Shown here one piece after another: positions 10,842-21,226 of a stretch of DNA of 64,000 nucleotides. Source of the DNA: Hyaloscypha bicolor E (taxonomy: Eukaryota > Ascomycota > Leotiomycetes > Helotiales > Hyaloscyphaceae). Under the pieces are notes generated by a model that saw only the letters and a program-made list of their open reading frames with translations, ran no database searches and was not told where the DNA came from. The position numbers and the translations under genes are program-made. Within the stretch, counting starts at the first letter, position 1. Each line of letters begins with the position of its first letter. The stretch spans positions 1,116,001-1,180,000 of the forward strand of contig NW_020194557.1 in the NCBI RefSeq assembly GCF_002865645.1, read 5' to 3'.

Positions 10842-11112
10842 CGAAGGCGGGCGGCATTAAAAATCGTCCAATTAGCTAAGGGAAGGCGGCCGCAGTCTTG
10901 ACTCTCGCAATATAGAAATTCTCGTAATTCCGTATTACATTTAATTATTAAGGAAATTCTACGAAAGTTAGATTTGTTTCCTTTCTATCCCACACAGCTA
11001 TTTTAAAGGGTTTAGACTCTGCATTCAGATCTGGTGTGATTTTTAAAACGTAGCGATTTTGGTGTTCCTCGCCTTTTAGCAGATGGACGGTTTTTAATGC
11101 CGCCCGCCTTCG
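10842..11112. mobile_element. MITE copy 2, TA target duplication
   Basis: Begins CGAAGGCGGGCGGCATTAAA and ends TTTAATGCCGCCCGCCTTCG, a terminal inverted repeat of at least 20 bases, flanked by TA (10840-10841, 11113-11114). Its interior is the reverse complement of copy 1 (CTTGACTCTCGCAA, TTCTCGTAATTCCGTATTA). 271 bp, no coding capacity. Confidence 0.82.
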
Positions 11113-11114
11113 TA

Positions 11115-12400
11115 GAAGCTGGGAGCCACGGGAGCAAGGCTAAATACTCCTTAGCGCGATAATTAAGCGAATTTTCCCCTCACAACGTCTCCTGCATCGA
11201 TTGTTCAGCACTCTGTCATATATTAATCACGTCCACCAGGTCCTCGTTCTGAAGAAGCTGTCAGCCGAGCCGAGCAAGATACCGCACTTGATCTGGCGAC
11301 CTACGCTTGATCAGCCCGTGGCCGCAACGAGATCTCGGTCAAGCGACCCGTGAGGCCATAAAGAAGCATCACCACGAAGAATGGCACAATATTCGTTGGT
11401 CCTGTAAGCAAGTTGCCATATGATTTAAATCCCGCAAGCTATTCTCGGAATCCTGAAGGTTTCTGACGCCAAAGAAGAGTGTTGACCGGGGAGAAAGGAA
11501 GTTCGACATCATGTCTTCTAACGAGACCCGCAGGCACCACCCATACACAGCTCACTGTTTTATTTACATTAATTTGAGTCCAGTGCAAGTCGAATTTTCG
11601 TGTCCAGCTACTCGTCGGCCGATCCTCACTCTGTTTAGCCCCCCTCGCTTCGCTTATCAGAAATCTTCCGCCATTATGAAATTAAGCAATTTGCTGCACA
11701 TCATGGAAGCAGCGCAAAGTCAGAAAGGGAGTTTATCCCTTCGTCTGGCAAGACATGGTCCGTACTAGCAAGGGGGCCTGGCTTAGGAAATGCCAAGGAT
11801 CCAAATGCCCTGTAATCCCGTTACTTTATGCCGTGATCTTCGTATTGACTCGAAGCTACCAAGAACTGGCAGCTGGACTATGATCGGGAAGCTACAGCTG
11901 TCCAAGAACCGGCGATTGTTCCTTTGTCTCTTATTATACTGGACGAATTCTACACCTTCTCCACGATCCCCAAGGCCGAGCACAACGATGAATTTACCTT
12001 CACCTCAACAGCAACAAGCAATTTTAGACGGATGTCCATACTGATATATTTGAAAGGGCTAAAAATCCAGGCCCGGGGGTCCCGGCCATGGGCTGCAGAT
12101 AGATCCGGTTACATTACTACATGCGCAAGGAGGCTAGAATCGAGCCTTTGGGGGGCAGAGCCGTTGTCTTAAACAACGTCGTGCTTCAGTTTTTCTTAGC
12201 TGCCCCCCTCACAAACACCTGCTCTTCCGTCTCCTCTCTAGCCTCTGCCACCATTCACTCCTCGGCTTTACGTTCTTTACCGACTTGTTACTGGAGTAAA
12301 TTCTTTTCCAAGACGTGCTGGGTCACTGTCCTTCCATTCCTCTATAGTATTACTTAACCCTCAAGCCAAGAGTTGGATTCTTGTCACCACGTATACCTCT
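11115..12400. other. Transposon-island spacer
   Basis: No gene recognised. It contains one copy of the 54-base repeat described at 11791-11844 and several short frames without family signatures. The stretch before 12401 should be the former promoter of the secreted-protein pseudogene. Confidence 0.4.
11791..11844 (+). repeat. 54-base dispersed repeat, copy 1
   Basis: Starts TGCCAAGGATCCAAATGCCC and ends CCGTGATCTTCGTA. A near-identical copy lies at 15601-15654 in the same orientation. An inverted copy of about 39 bases at 13737-13775 includes the stop codon of the secreted-protein pseudogene. Confidence 0.8.
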
Positions 12401-13755
12401 TTGAAGACCGGTGCCTTTCTTTTCTTGCTTGCAGTGCAAGTTCAGGCTAAAATCACCAACAAAACCACACTTGCGATATTAGCGAAAACTTCAATAGCAG
12501 CCGCCACGACTTTACCAACGGTTGTTGCGGCGGCGAGCACAACTGCAGCCCTCGATCCCAACGTCACCAACTGCTTCCTCGCTCTCCCAACTCAACCTCT
12601 CACAGCTGCGGGTCTCTCCACACCATTCCTCCTCCACGCCCTATGTTCCCAAACGGTCGCTACACAGCAAGCCTTTGCCGAAGCTGCGATATATGATCCG
12701 GCCACTGGTACCATCTCCATATATCATCCTCCTGTCCCTGATGCCGGCAAGACTGCGGGTGCTCCACCTGTCGTTCCAACTCTTCCAGCTGGAACTGTAG
12801 TTGCTTTGTGGTTTCGATTCAATCGTTGGAATTCTTCAGCTTCTCGATGTCAGCGGCAAGGAAACAAACCAGTCACCCACCCTGAAAGCAGCGGGATGTA
12901 TCGGCGGTCTTCAAGGAGCAAAGGCGATGTATTCGGACAAGTGAGCTGGTGCAACGCTGCATCCTGGTTTTCCGCCGCCAACGCTGGAATCGCATCTGGA
13001 AAGGCTGTCATTCCACCTCTGGGGGTCGACAAATTGGGAAATCCATGCCCCACTAGTCGGCCATTTGAGATTACGGACGCCTGCCCACCTGACAACGTCC
13101 CAACGCAGCACCTCCTTCTTCCCGATGGCTCTACTGCACAAGATAACGCTGGGAATCGGGCCGCTCACCACGATGCTCAAGTCATTACCAACGCTTCAGA
13201 TGAAGCTCTGCTCACCAACATCCTCGGCCCTCTCATTGGCTGCACCCCATACGTCGCACCATAGATCGGCAGTCCCGGGGTAACAGGTCCTGCCCTCGCC
13301 TTGTCCAAATTTCAAGCTAGTGCGTCACAGGCCGCTCCAATTGGCTTCCGCTCAATGATCCGGACACTCTCCTCACATCTAATGGCGAAGTCGGTGTCCA
13401 AAAAACAAACGAGTACCGCCTCGGTGTCGGCCAGCCCATCATCTCAGCCGGTGCCAACTCAGGTGCTCTCGTACCTTACTGCAATAGCATGGCTGCAGTA
13501 AGTCCCCCCTTCTTCAAAGGCTTCGAGGGCGCCTTCATTGCGCAGGTCTTTCCAGCTCCAAATATGGGCCACAATCTGTTCACGTTCCTGTGTGAATGGT
13601 ATCTCATGTCTTTGACGCAACTCACTTGCCCTCCTGCTGCTTTCCAGCCTCTTGTTTGCAAGCTTGGTGGGAATGGAGTGGCTATTTCTTGCGTTATTAC
13701 GCTTCCGAATTCCAACCCGACGACTACGAAGCCTTCTACGAAGATCACAGCATAA
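12401..13755 (+). pseudogene. Secreted fungal protein of unknown function, frameshifted pseudogene
   Basis: The putative start has decayed to TTG (12401), followed by a signal-peptide-like run KTGAFLFLLAVQVQA. Conserved blocks of a fungal secreted family that I recognise only as uncharacterised follow in shifting frames: LDPNVTNCFLALPTQPLTA and FAEAAIYDPATGTISIYHP in the first frame; GTLQLLDVSGKETNQSPTLK (about 12814-12880) in a second frame; GDVFGQVSWCNAASWFSA, PCTSRPFEITDACPPDN-like text and NASDEALLTNILGPLIGC back in the first. Two further frame changes follow before LVPYCNSMAAVSPPFFKGFE and LFTFLCEWYLMSLTQLTCP, ending at the TAA at 13753-13755. At least three frameshifts make this a pseudogene. 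The cysteine pattern suggests an extracellular disulfide-bonded protein. Confidence 0.68.
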
Positions 13756-13775
13756 AATAACGGGATTACAGGACA
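13737..13775 (-). repeat. Dispersed repeat, inverted copy spanning a stop codon
   Basis: Reads TACGAAGATCACAGCATAAA on the plus strand and continues through ATAACGGGATTACAGGACA. It is the reverse complement of the repeats at 11791-11844 and 15601-15654. Here it includes the last codons and TAA of the secreted-protein pseudogene, so the other copies may be tails of lost paralogues. Confidence 0.75.
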
Positions 13776-14044
13776 CTTGTGTTGTAACGGCACTTCACCG
13801 ACTGTTTCCAGCGCACTCGGTCACTGAATTGCCCTAAAACACGCTTATACGGGGCAGAGGGTATCATAACGTTTTAGGGCTTCTCCCCCGTACTTACAAG
13901 GGACACCTGGCTAAAGAACCCTACAGTAATTACTTAGCGCTATTATCGCTTCGCTAAGAGCGCTATTTACCCTTAAAGATCTTCTCATACCTTGCGAATT
14001 TCTCACAGCGCCTCTTGAGATCTGCTTACGAGCCTGCCGACATA

Positions 14045-14319
14045 CGAAGGCGACGGGCGTTGAAAATCGTCCATCTACAGAGTGCGCGCAAGAACACCAA
14101 AATTGCCTTGTGCGGAAAGTCGCACTAATCCCCAACGCAACGCCTAAAACTTTCCATAAGAGTGTTATATAATAGAAAAATAGCACATTAATCTTTTCCA
14201 AGATTTTTATAACGATTAATTTTAGGGAGAAATTGCGAGACATTTATAACCGCATAGCCCCTAGACTTCCCAAATCCTCGCTTAGCGAGTTGAACTGATT
14301 TTAATGCCCGCCGCCTTCG
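14045..14319. mobile_element. MITE copy 3, inserted in the mariner left terminal repeat
   Basis: Begins CGAAGGCGACGGGCGTTGAA and ends TTTTAATGCCCGCCGCCTTCG (outermost 12 bases CCGCCGCCTTCG), flanked by TA at 14043-14044 and 14320-14321. Same family as the copies at 10394-10616 and 10842-11112, though more diverged inside (GTTATATAATAGAAAAATAG, AAATTGCGAGAC are retained). Excising it with one TA restores CCGACATAAGTCTG, matching the right end of the mariner element. Confidence 0.82.
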
Positions 14320-14408
14320 TAAGTCTGTTTTTAGCGAGTGATTTTCCCCACCAAGCTTCACTCTCATGCCTCCTGCACCCCCCCTCTAGACTTTACCCAC
14401 TAACCGGG

Positions 14409-15459
14409 GGATGAAATCCCTACGAAATACAAAGAGGCGATACGCCAGCTCTACGGCTTTGCTAAGGTACCAGTTGAGCTACTTATGACGCGATACAAGC
14501 TTGGAAGGAGCACACTTGATAAGGTTTTACAATATGACGCACCCGAGCGCTCGCGCATCTCTCGCACCGGGAGACCCTCTCTTCTTACCGATAAACAAGT
14601 CGACGAGATAATCGAATACGCGTCCGAGACATGGGATTATCGAGTCCTTAGCTTTACCCTCCTTCATAACGAATTATAGCTTGAATGCACTGTTAAGACG
14701 CTTGAGCGCCGACTCAAACAACGAGGCTATTTCCGGTGCGTCGCGTGCCAAAAGCCCTACCTTATGGCAGATCAAGTAGTCGCACGATTACTTTGGGCGA
14801 TCACACATATCTTCTGGACGACGGAATGGCTAAAGGTCCTCTGGTCTGACGAGGTTACATTCTTAGTAAGAGGGAGGACGGTAAAAGAGAGAGTGATAAG
14901 AAACAAGGACGAGAGGACACACCCCACTTGCATTCAACATTAATTCCACCGCGGAAGCACGACTCCAGTCAACGTGTGGGGAGCAAATGGGTATGGCTAT
15001 AAGAGTCCCTTAATATTTGTCCACGGTCCTGGTAAGAAAGCAGCCTTTACGCAAGTCGATTACCTTCACCAGATCCTCTCGCGCATTCAGCTAATTCTTG
15101 AGACTTTTGCGGCTATTATACACCTCCTTCGGCCCTCCGCCGAGCCCTTATTTATGGAAGATGGCAACTCAGCTTACGGCCATAAGTCTACTCGCAATTA
15201 CTATATTCAATACTATACGAAGTACAGTATTATATTAATGCCTCACCCGTCTACGAGCCCCGATATAAACCCAATTAAGAAGTGTTGGAGGAGAATCAAG
15301 CAGGCATTGCATAGACGAAGGCATTAACCGACTACGGTGGCTGAAATGGAAGCAATAGTCTTAGAAGAGTGGGAGCGTATACTACAGGAGCTAGTTTTAG
15401 AGCAGGAATATTGGGTCAATGTACTTATGCAGCGTCATGGGTGGTTAACTCCTAATTAA
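14409..15459 (+). pseudogene. Tc1/mariner transposase, inactivated by RIP-like stops
   Basis: A single frame reads from about EIPTKYKEAIRQLYGFAKVP (no ATG) through a helix-turn-helix region RISRTGRPSLLTDKQVDEII, then VLWSDEVTFLVRG (first catalytic D), LFMEDGNSAYGHKS (second D) and TSPDINPIKKCWRRIKQ, to the TAA at 15457-15459. Three in-frame stops interrupt it: TAG at 14677-14679, TAA at about 14940-14942 and TAA at 15325-15327. The final catalytic acid, normally the E of NPIE, is lysine. Each stop and the E-to-K change fit C-to-T or G-to-A transitions, as RIP produces. The element cannot mobilise itself. Confidence 0.85.
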
Positions 15460-15600
15460 ATGCTAATTATAGACATTGTAATAGTGACGTGTGGGACACG
15501 CTAAAAACACAGACTTATGTCGGTAGGCTCGTTAGAGCGTATGGCCTGGAGCTATAGGGCCTTACGGTGGGTTCAACCCCCTAAATTGTGCCCTGGAGGA

Positions 15601-15654
15601 TGCCAAGGGCCCAAATGCCCTGTAATCCCGTCACTTTATGCCGTGGTCTTCGTA
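15601..15654 (+). repeat. 54-base dispersed repeat, copy 2
   Basis: Starts TGCCAAGGGCCCAAATGCCC, ends CCGTGGTCTTCGTA; near-identical to 11791-11844. It lies just outside the right end of the mariner element. Confidence 0.8.
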
Positions 15655-16082
15655 CCAGTGCCTTAACTACGAAAACTTCTATAATTTCTCTAGCTACGTC
15701 TGTAGCTAAGATCATAACAACGGTTGCAAATCTCACCTCTAATACCTCGACAACCACACTCTCGATGACGAAACTAGGGTAAGTTCCAACTGTTCGGAGT
15801 ACTACTCCGTCTGGTAGCCATGTCGAATAGCTCTTAGGATTTTCTACTCCGGAAATACCTGAAAGAGGTATGGTGACTCAGATTTCTTTGGAGCAGGTCG
15901 TCCGTAGTAGCAAACACCACCAAGGCACTTTCAACAGCCACACTCGCCACACCTCTCCCAACCAAAATTCTCAATACCACCGCACTATCCATTGACAAAG
16001 GAGAGGTTCTGTCGAAATCTGTAGAACACCTTCTACGTGAACTTCGCAGAAACATCCACCAACGGCGCCCTGTAGGTCAAGT

Positions 16083-16281
16083 GGTGGATATATTGGACTG
16101 GTCCCTAGCAATGCTGAAGAAGGGGATGAAATCTGGGTCGGGAAGGGAACGTGGGTTCCCTTGGTACTTCGACAATCTGGAGACTTTCGAACTTTCATTG
16201 GGGAGTGTTACATTCATGGAATTATGGATTGGGAAGCGCTGAAGTTTTCAACGTTTCAAATGCAAGAACTCAAGGTCCTTT
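16083..16281 (+). pseudogene. HET-protein C-terminal remnant
   Basis: One open stretch reads YIGLVPSNAEEGDEIWVGK, then VPLVLRQSGDFRTFIGECYI and HGIMDWEALKF, ending at a TGA near 16279-16281. This is the C-terminal module of HET-type fungal proteins (IGLGP..GD.I, VLR, GECYIHGIMDGEA), also seen in the other HET relic at 7.5 kb. Upstream, 15.8-16.08 kb shows no readable HET core. It is a gene tail only. Confidence 0.62.
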
Positions 16282-16738
16282 GAAGGCCTCGTCTCTGGAC
16301 CTCCCCTCCTGCTTGATTGTTTTTATACCAATCATATATCCCTATGTCCCAACTTTTTTACATTAAGGTGAACCACTGTAGACTTTAGGTGCTTGGAGTA
16401 GAGAAACTTAGCCAGTTTGAGTCCAATACCGGTATTAGATCAGGCTAGAATGTAGACTTTTTTGGTGTAAGTACGAAATTTATGGGAAGAGGGACGAGAA
16501 GACCAGCCATTCCATGGAGTGTGGGAATGTCATTCTCGGTGAAGCGGGGCTTGGGCAGATACATCTGTGGGATGAGGCTAAAGACTGAAGACTTTCTTGT
16601 GGCAATGAAATTATCACGATGCGATAGCATACTATTAATAACGCAATATCCTAATATATTTTTAGCCACCTGAAGTGTTTTTGCTATCAAATCTTATATA
16701 ATATATGACCGAGAACCTAAGGGCAAATAGAATATCTC
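16282..16738. other. Intergenic, no gene seen
   Basis: Spacer between the HET remnant and the dehydratase gene. Only short frames without signatures; no repeat recognised. Confidence 0.4.
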
Positions 16739-16855
16739 TTAGTGTTTAAGCCCATTCCGAATTGTGAGTCCATGTGAAGAGTTCCAGAATTCTCCTCGGG
16801 GATACTCATACTTCCTAATTGCATCAGATTTGTATTCGACGCTGTAGCCAGCCTC
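16739..16855 (-). other. Conserved dehydratase C-terminus beyond an in-frame TAG
   Basis: Directly after the TAG at 16856-16858 the same frame continues for 38 residues, starting EAGYSVEYKSDAIRKYEYPR and ending at TAA (16739-16741). This matches the expected C-terminal end of the enolase-superfamily dehydratase (GYSVE then YEYPxGxxW), so it was coding until recently, or is still translated by readthrough. Confidence 0.8.
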
Positions 16856-18312
16856 CTAAGGTGTTATGAAGTAACCATTTTCTACTTTGACCGGGTGTGT
16901 GATGACCTCACTAAAGGAATTGATATGTTCCAAGAGAGCCCTTTCTCCACCCAACGAGATGTAGTTAACGAGAGCCAGGTGTTGTGTGTATTCGTTGAGA
17001 CCAATTCCTCCGCTATGGGGTACTACGGGCACGTTGAATCTATAAACATGTTGGCATGATTTTGAAAATAACCGTATTACCGATGGATATAGGTGATACT
17101 TTTTGGCCATCAACAACACCGACAAAACCTCATTCACGCCTCCCAAACGACAGGCATCTATCTGGCAGACGTCTATGGCACCTGATTGTAGCAGCTGTTT
17201 GAAGACAACACGGTTTTGGCAGTGCTCTCCAGTAGCCACACCAACCCCAAATGGTTTCAGCGCAGCACGAATAGCAGCATGGCCCAAAACGTCATCCGGA
17301 GATGTTGGCTCTTCGATGAAACTAGAAGGAAACTCGTTGTTAGTACATCTAAGCGGGTGATATTTCTAGAAAAGGTAAGATTACACGGGCTTGAAAGGGA
17401 CAAGCTTAAGCATATACTCGATGGCCTCGGAAACGCTCCAAACTTGGTTTGCATCAATCATAAGCATCTTGTCGTAGCCGATCACATCCCGAGCGATCTT
17501 CAGTCGACGTATATCGTTCTCAAGACTGCCCCCTACCTTGAGCTTGAACTTGTCGAAACCTTCCTCCAGCATGCTTCGCATTTTTCCAATCATCTTCTCG
17601 TCCGAAAATCCCAGCCATCCAGCTTGTGTTGAATAGGCAGCCACAGCACGATTGTTCTTTGCGTCCCGTATCCTGTCGATCTTTGTGCCGTCCATATTTT
17701 TGAGCATATTGATAGCCTCGTCTGGTGTAATTGCATCGAGAATGTATCGGAAGTCGATGCACCTTACAAATTCATCAGGTGTCATCTCACCCACCACTTG
17801 CCACACAGGCTTTCCCAGATAGCGGGCCCAGAGGTCCCATAATGCGTTGACGCAAGCGCTCAAACCGAGATGAACCACCCCTTTCTCTGGTCCAAGCCAA
17901 CGCAGTTGCGAGTCACCAACTAGATACCGCCATGTCTTGCCCATATCTTTGGTCATCTCTGCCAAGCTCTTTCCCACAAGCCTCTCGGCCGTATAGCGGG
18001 TGGCAGCACAAACGAGATCATTGCCGCGTCCAATCGTGAATGCAAATCCGTGGCCATCCAACTCTTGCTTCGACGTATGGAGGATAACGTATGACGAGCT
18101 GTAGTCCCCTGCTGGATTCATAGCATCTGAACCGGATTGATCCAGACTCGTTGGAAATCGTAGATCTGCGGATAGACTGACTTTAGCTGTGGCTCTTATA
18201 CCGGAAGAAGACAATTCGAACCGTAAATGTCGAAGGATTTAATAACGATTTCTTCGATTGAATTATTGACTCCAGTGGCATTATTGCCGTTCATGGTTTC
18301 GTCAATAGACAT
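16856..18312 (-). CDS. Enolase-superfamily sugar-acid dehydratase (L-fuconate / L-galactonate dehydratase type)
   Basis: Model: complement(16856-17039, 17100-17321, 17385-18165, 18222-18312), ending at a TAG at codon 426 of an otherwise 464-residue frame. Splices restore family text: FDIY-DLRFPTSLDQSGSDAMN, PFKP-VFIEEPTSPDD and AKK-FNVPVVPHSGGIG. Catalytic features of the mandelate racemase/enolase fold are present: KFKLK (about 236-240), the metal-binding MIDANQ (266-271), FIEEP, ATGEHC and the HSGG histidine region. Such enzymes remove water from L-fuconate or L-galactonate to give a 2-keto-3-deoxy acid in the cytosol. With GH95 next door L-fuconate is my preferred substrate, but fungal L-galactonate dehydratases (LGD1/GaaB) are close relatives. 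The TAG removes 38 conserved residues; see the following segment. Confidence 0.82.
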
Positions 18313-18739
18313 TGCAAATATGTGTGTGTGTGTTCAGAGGCAGCAGAGCCGAGGTTATTTAAGTAAATATATATATAGCTTAAAGCAAGCACGTTTATAG
18401 TTATGAGAAGTTGGAGACCATTTGGGCCGCACAACTCATTATATCGCTCGGTGGAACATGAATTGTATGGGGGGCTGCTAGCAAACCCCGAAGGGGTAAT
18501 TCTCGGCCTTTGAGCGGCTGACAGGTGGGATTTTGTCCGTTTATCCTCTCCGTTAAGTCAACCACCTTCCAGATTCCGAAATGCGTTGCCGCTTTTTGCC
18601 GGTATATAAAACAACTCTAAGTTAGATCGACAACAGATGCAAGGGAGAGTAAAGAGGATTCCACGATGTTATAGCATTAGGATGAGTGGGCACATTCCTC
18701 TGATGAAATCAACGATGGTTGAAAGCTACCAAGAACTGC
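18313..18739. other. Promoter region of the dehydratase gene
   Basis: About 430 bases between the dehydratase start and the 3' end of the GH36-like gene, with a TG microsatellite (18318-18331), a TATATATA run near 18368-18376 and a hairpin-like GC patch near 18480-18520. No gene seen. Confidence 0.45.
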
Positions 18740-21226
18740 TCAAATTTGTACCGCTACGGTCCAGCTATCTTTGGCAAGGACAGCTTGTATGCTTGCAAAA
18801 TCCACCTCAATGAGACACAACCCATTTCCTTTTGATTTGACAACAAATGGAGTCGAGATGTTATCAACCGTGACTCTGGCCCTCTTCCCAACGTCTTCCG
18901 CTCTCAACATGACGAGAAAACCAGCAACGCCATTGAAACTAAAGTCTATAGACAACTTCCCGGTTATGGCTCGACTCCTTTGGATAGCCGCAAGACCAGC
19001 ATATTTATCAATCAATCCGAGACATGCAACCATGGTGTGGCCGAGATATTCGTAGGGCGCAATAGTAAGCGTCTCTGACGCCTGCGGGCCTATCAACGTA
19101 GATATCACTGGCATCGAAGATGTCTCATAAAATTTGTCTTGTCCAAAGCCCCTCAGTCTCACAGACTTAGCTGCGCCGGCATTAGAGAGCCACAGCGCAA
19201 CATCGAAGTTCCCATCTCCATTAACAGGTTTCTCGATGCCTTCCAAAGCATCAATGAGGTCGAGCTCGAAGATAATGTCCACTGCGTTATCGAATGCGCT
19301 TTTTCGTGCGTTCCAAGGGATGAGAGATGCGGATCTGGCGTTAGGAAAATATGAGACGCCTTTGATTGCTGGGCCAGCACCCCCATCTAAACATCCTTCC
19401 CACACATTCCTCGACAGCGGCCTGATTGTCTGTGGCGCCTTAACTACTTCGTAGGTGTTCGTCGTTGACCTTCCAACCAATTTATTTAGGATCTCGAGAT
19501 CAAGCTGCCCTGGCTTATCAGCGAGCAAGAGAGGGCCTTCGAAAAAAGCACGCAAGACTGCGTGGTATTCTGGCCACTGGGCACTTGTCACAAACATATC
19601 GGGATCTGGAATAAGACATAGTTGGGAGGTAAGCATCGCGTTGTAGATATTATAGTGGATATGGTTGCGGTGGATATCAGGTCGATTGAGACCAAAATCA
19701 TCAGAATTCCTGATGACGATCTTCCTGCCTTGCGTCGCAACCCCCATTCCAATGTCACCATTGAAGGTACGCTCGTAGTGGGCCATGAAATGGATTACTT
19801 TGCTGTCCCCGAAGACTTCATTGGCGGCTCTGGTCATGCCATCCCACATAGCGACGAACTCCTCGCCGCCCGAGACCCCATCTAGAAGTGAGCCATAAGC
19901 CTGGTCATCGACTTTCACAAAACTGATGCCGGCATCAAAGCAGCTTGTAAAATAGTCTTTCCAAAACGCATACGCCAGATGGAGAGGCGGTAAGCACCAT
20001 GTCCTTTTCTCGGGGTTGGATATAGAACCGGATTGCTGGTCATCAAAGTCATTTTTGGGCCAGTCGATTCCTTGAATGTTGTCCCGATTCAATTTGAATG
20101 TCCGCATCTCATACTTCTTTGCTAGCGGCGAAGTTGGGGCAATTGAGTTCCAGTATCCGTGTAGAGTCATCCAGACTCCAACGTCTTCCACTGTCGGGAG
20201 CGTCTTCTTGATCAGACATACAACATCCGAAAGCGGACTGTTCATGTGCTCCCATGTGTCAAAGCTCCACAGCCCTCGCGTCTTCTCGCTGCCATTGAGC
20301 CCATAACGAATATCCTGCCAGCCATCATCAATGATGAAAGTACCGACTGGGATGTTAAATTTGGCCAATTTATGGACCAAGTCATCCATAAGATTTAGTG
20401 TTAACGGAACATTTTCACCAATGCTTGACCATGTGCAGAAGCCAAGACGGTCGAAGGGACTGTGGCCAGTCTCCTGAGTAAAGGGAGCCGTAGAGTAGCC
20501 GTACTTTTTACGCGCAACATCAATTGCTCCGCGAATTGCATTTAGCTCTCCATTGTGAACGGTAAGTTTTGCACCAACGTATGAAACGATCCTGCCACAC
20601 TTCTTGACTCGCCGGGCACGGATGTAAACACCAGGTGCCTCTCCAACACGCGCGGCACTGAGATGGATAAAAGCTCCAGGCGGAGAGGCTGGGAATACCG
20701 CCAGGACTGATTTAGGATCTATTTTCGGGGGTTTTGGCCGTAGCAGGAGGTTGTGTGTCGGTGTATTTGGTAACAGTTTGCTCAATGGCGTAAAAGACGC
20801 CTCAATCCACGTCTCTCTTGATCTATACCAGGCCCAGCCTTCCCAGTCGTTGATATCGAGCCAGTCCAGTTTTTGGCTCTTTAGATTCTCGCCTTCTTCG
20901 AGAACAAGCTCTGTTGAAAACTCCCGGTCGTGGTCGCGGGACCACCCATGTGCAAACAAAATTTTGCCTGGCAACTGGACTCCATTTGCGAGAATCGAGA
21001 TGTGCTCAGGAAAGTCTGAGCACGAAAAAGAGGTCTTGTAGGTATACAAAGCTCCAGATGACTCGAGGTCGACCTGCTCGAAATCCGAAGTACCACCTTC
21101 GAATTTGGCCACCAGTTTGATTGGTTTCGGCGAGTTTGCATAAACTGCAATTCTTGGAACTCTGGGGGAAACTGTAACCGCCTGCCCGAGGGCAGGGGTA
21201 AAAACGATATACTCAGTAGTAGCCAT
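18740..21226 (-). CDS. GH36-type / raffinose-synthase-family alpha-galactosidase-like glycosidase
   Basis: Single-exon gene of 828 residues starting at the ATG at 21226. It has the raffinose synthase/SIP1 fold: GFCTWSSIGENVPLT (262-276), TFIIDDGWQDI (296-306), FVKVDDQAYG (436-445, containing the expected nucleophile aspartate), RNSDDF (506-511, candidate acid/base) and PDPDMF (541-546). There is no signal peptide, so the enzyme should act in the cytosol. Plant homologues are raffinose synthases or alkaline alpha-galactosidases; in a fungus hydrolysis of alpha-galactosides is likelier than synthesis, but that is inference. It is divergently transcribed from the secreted GH27 gene across an 812-bp shared promoter region and sits in the 16.7-31 kb sugar cluster. 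Length is normal for the family. Confidence 0.86.
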   Translation of the reverse strand: MATTEYIVFTPALGQAVTVSPRVPRIAVYANSPKPIKLVAKFEGGTSDFEQVDLESSGALYTYKTSFSCSDFPEHISILANGVQLPGKILFAHGWSRDHDREFSTELVLEEGENLKSQKLDWLDINDWEGWAWYRSRETWIEASFTPLSKLLPNTPTHNLLLRPKPPKIDPKSVLAVFPASPPGAFIHLSAARVGEAPGVYIRARRVKKCGRIVSYVGAKLTVHNGELNAIRGAIDVARKKYGYSTAPFTQETGHSPFDRLGFCTWSSIGENVPLTLNLMDDLVHKLAKFNIPVGTFIIDDGWQDIRYGLNGSEKTRGLWSFDTWEHMNSPLSDVVCLIKKTLPTVEDVGVWMTLHGYWNSIAPTSPLAKKYEMRTFKLNRDNIQGIDWPKNDFDDQQSGSISNPEKRTWCLPPLHLAYAFWKDYFTSCFDAGISFVKVDDQAYGSLLDGVSGGEEFVAMWDGMTRAANEVFGDSKVIHFMAHYERTFNGDIGMGVATQGRKIVIRNSDDFGLNRPDIHRNHIHYNIYNAMLTSQLCLIPDPDMFVTSAQWPEYHAVLRAFFEGPLLLADKPGQLDLEILNKLVGRSTTNTYEVVKAPQTIRPLSRNVWEGCLDGGAGPAIKGVSYFPNARSASLIPWNARKSAFDNAVDIIFELDLIDALEGIEKPVNGDGNFDVALWLSNAGAAKSVRLRGFGQDKFYETSSMPVISTLIGPQASETLTIAPYEYLGHTMVACLGLIDKYAGLAAIQRSRAITGKLSIDFSFNGVAGFLVMLRAEDVGKRARVTVDNISTPFVVKSKGNGLCLIEVDFASIQAVLAKDSWTVAVQI

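Larger units (their letters stand above)
14026..15534 (+). mobile_element. Tc1/mariner-type DNA transposon, degenerate
   Basis: The terminal inverted repeats are TTACGAGCCTGCCGACAT (14026-14043) and ATGTCGGTAGGCTCGTTA (15517-15534), 16 of 18 matching. They continue inward as AAGTCTGTTTTTAGCG (from 14321) and CGCTAAAAACACAGACTT (ending 15516). The left repeat is interrupted by a 275-bp MITE at 14045-14319. The interior encodes a dead DDE transposase. Relics A and B at 9.9-10.7 kb share these ends and are probably non-autonomous derivatives. Confidence 0.85.

Noticed and set aside
15535..15590. tRNA-like GGTGGGTTCAACCCCC near the mariner end
   Set aside because: No acceptor stem, A box or cloverleaf can be drawn around it.
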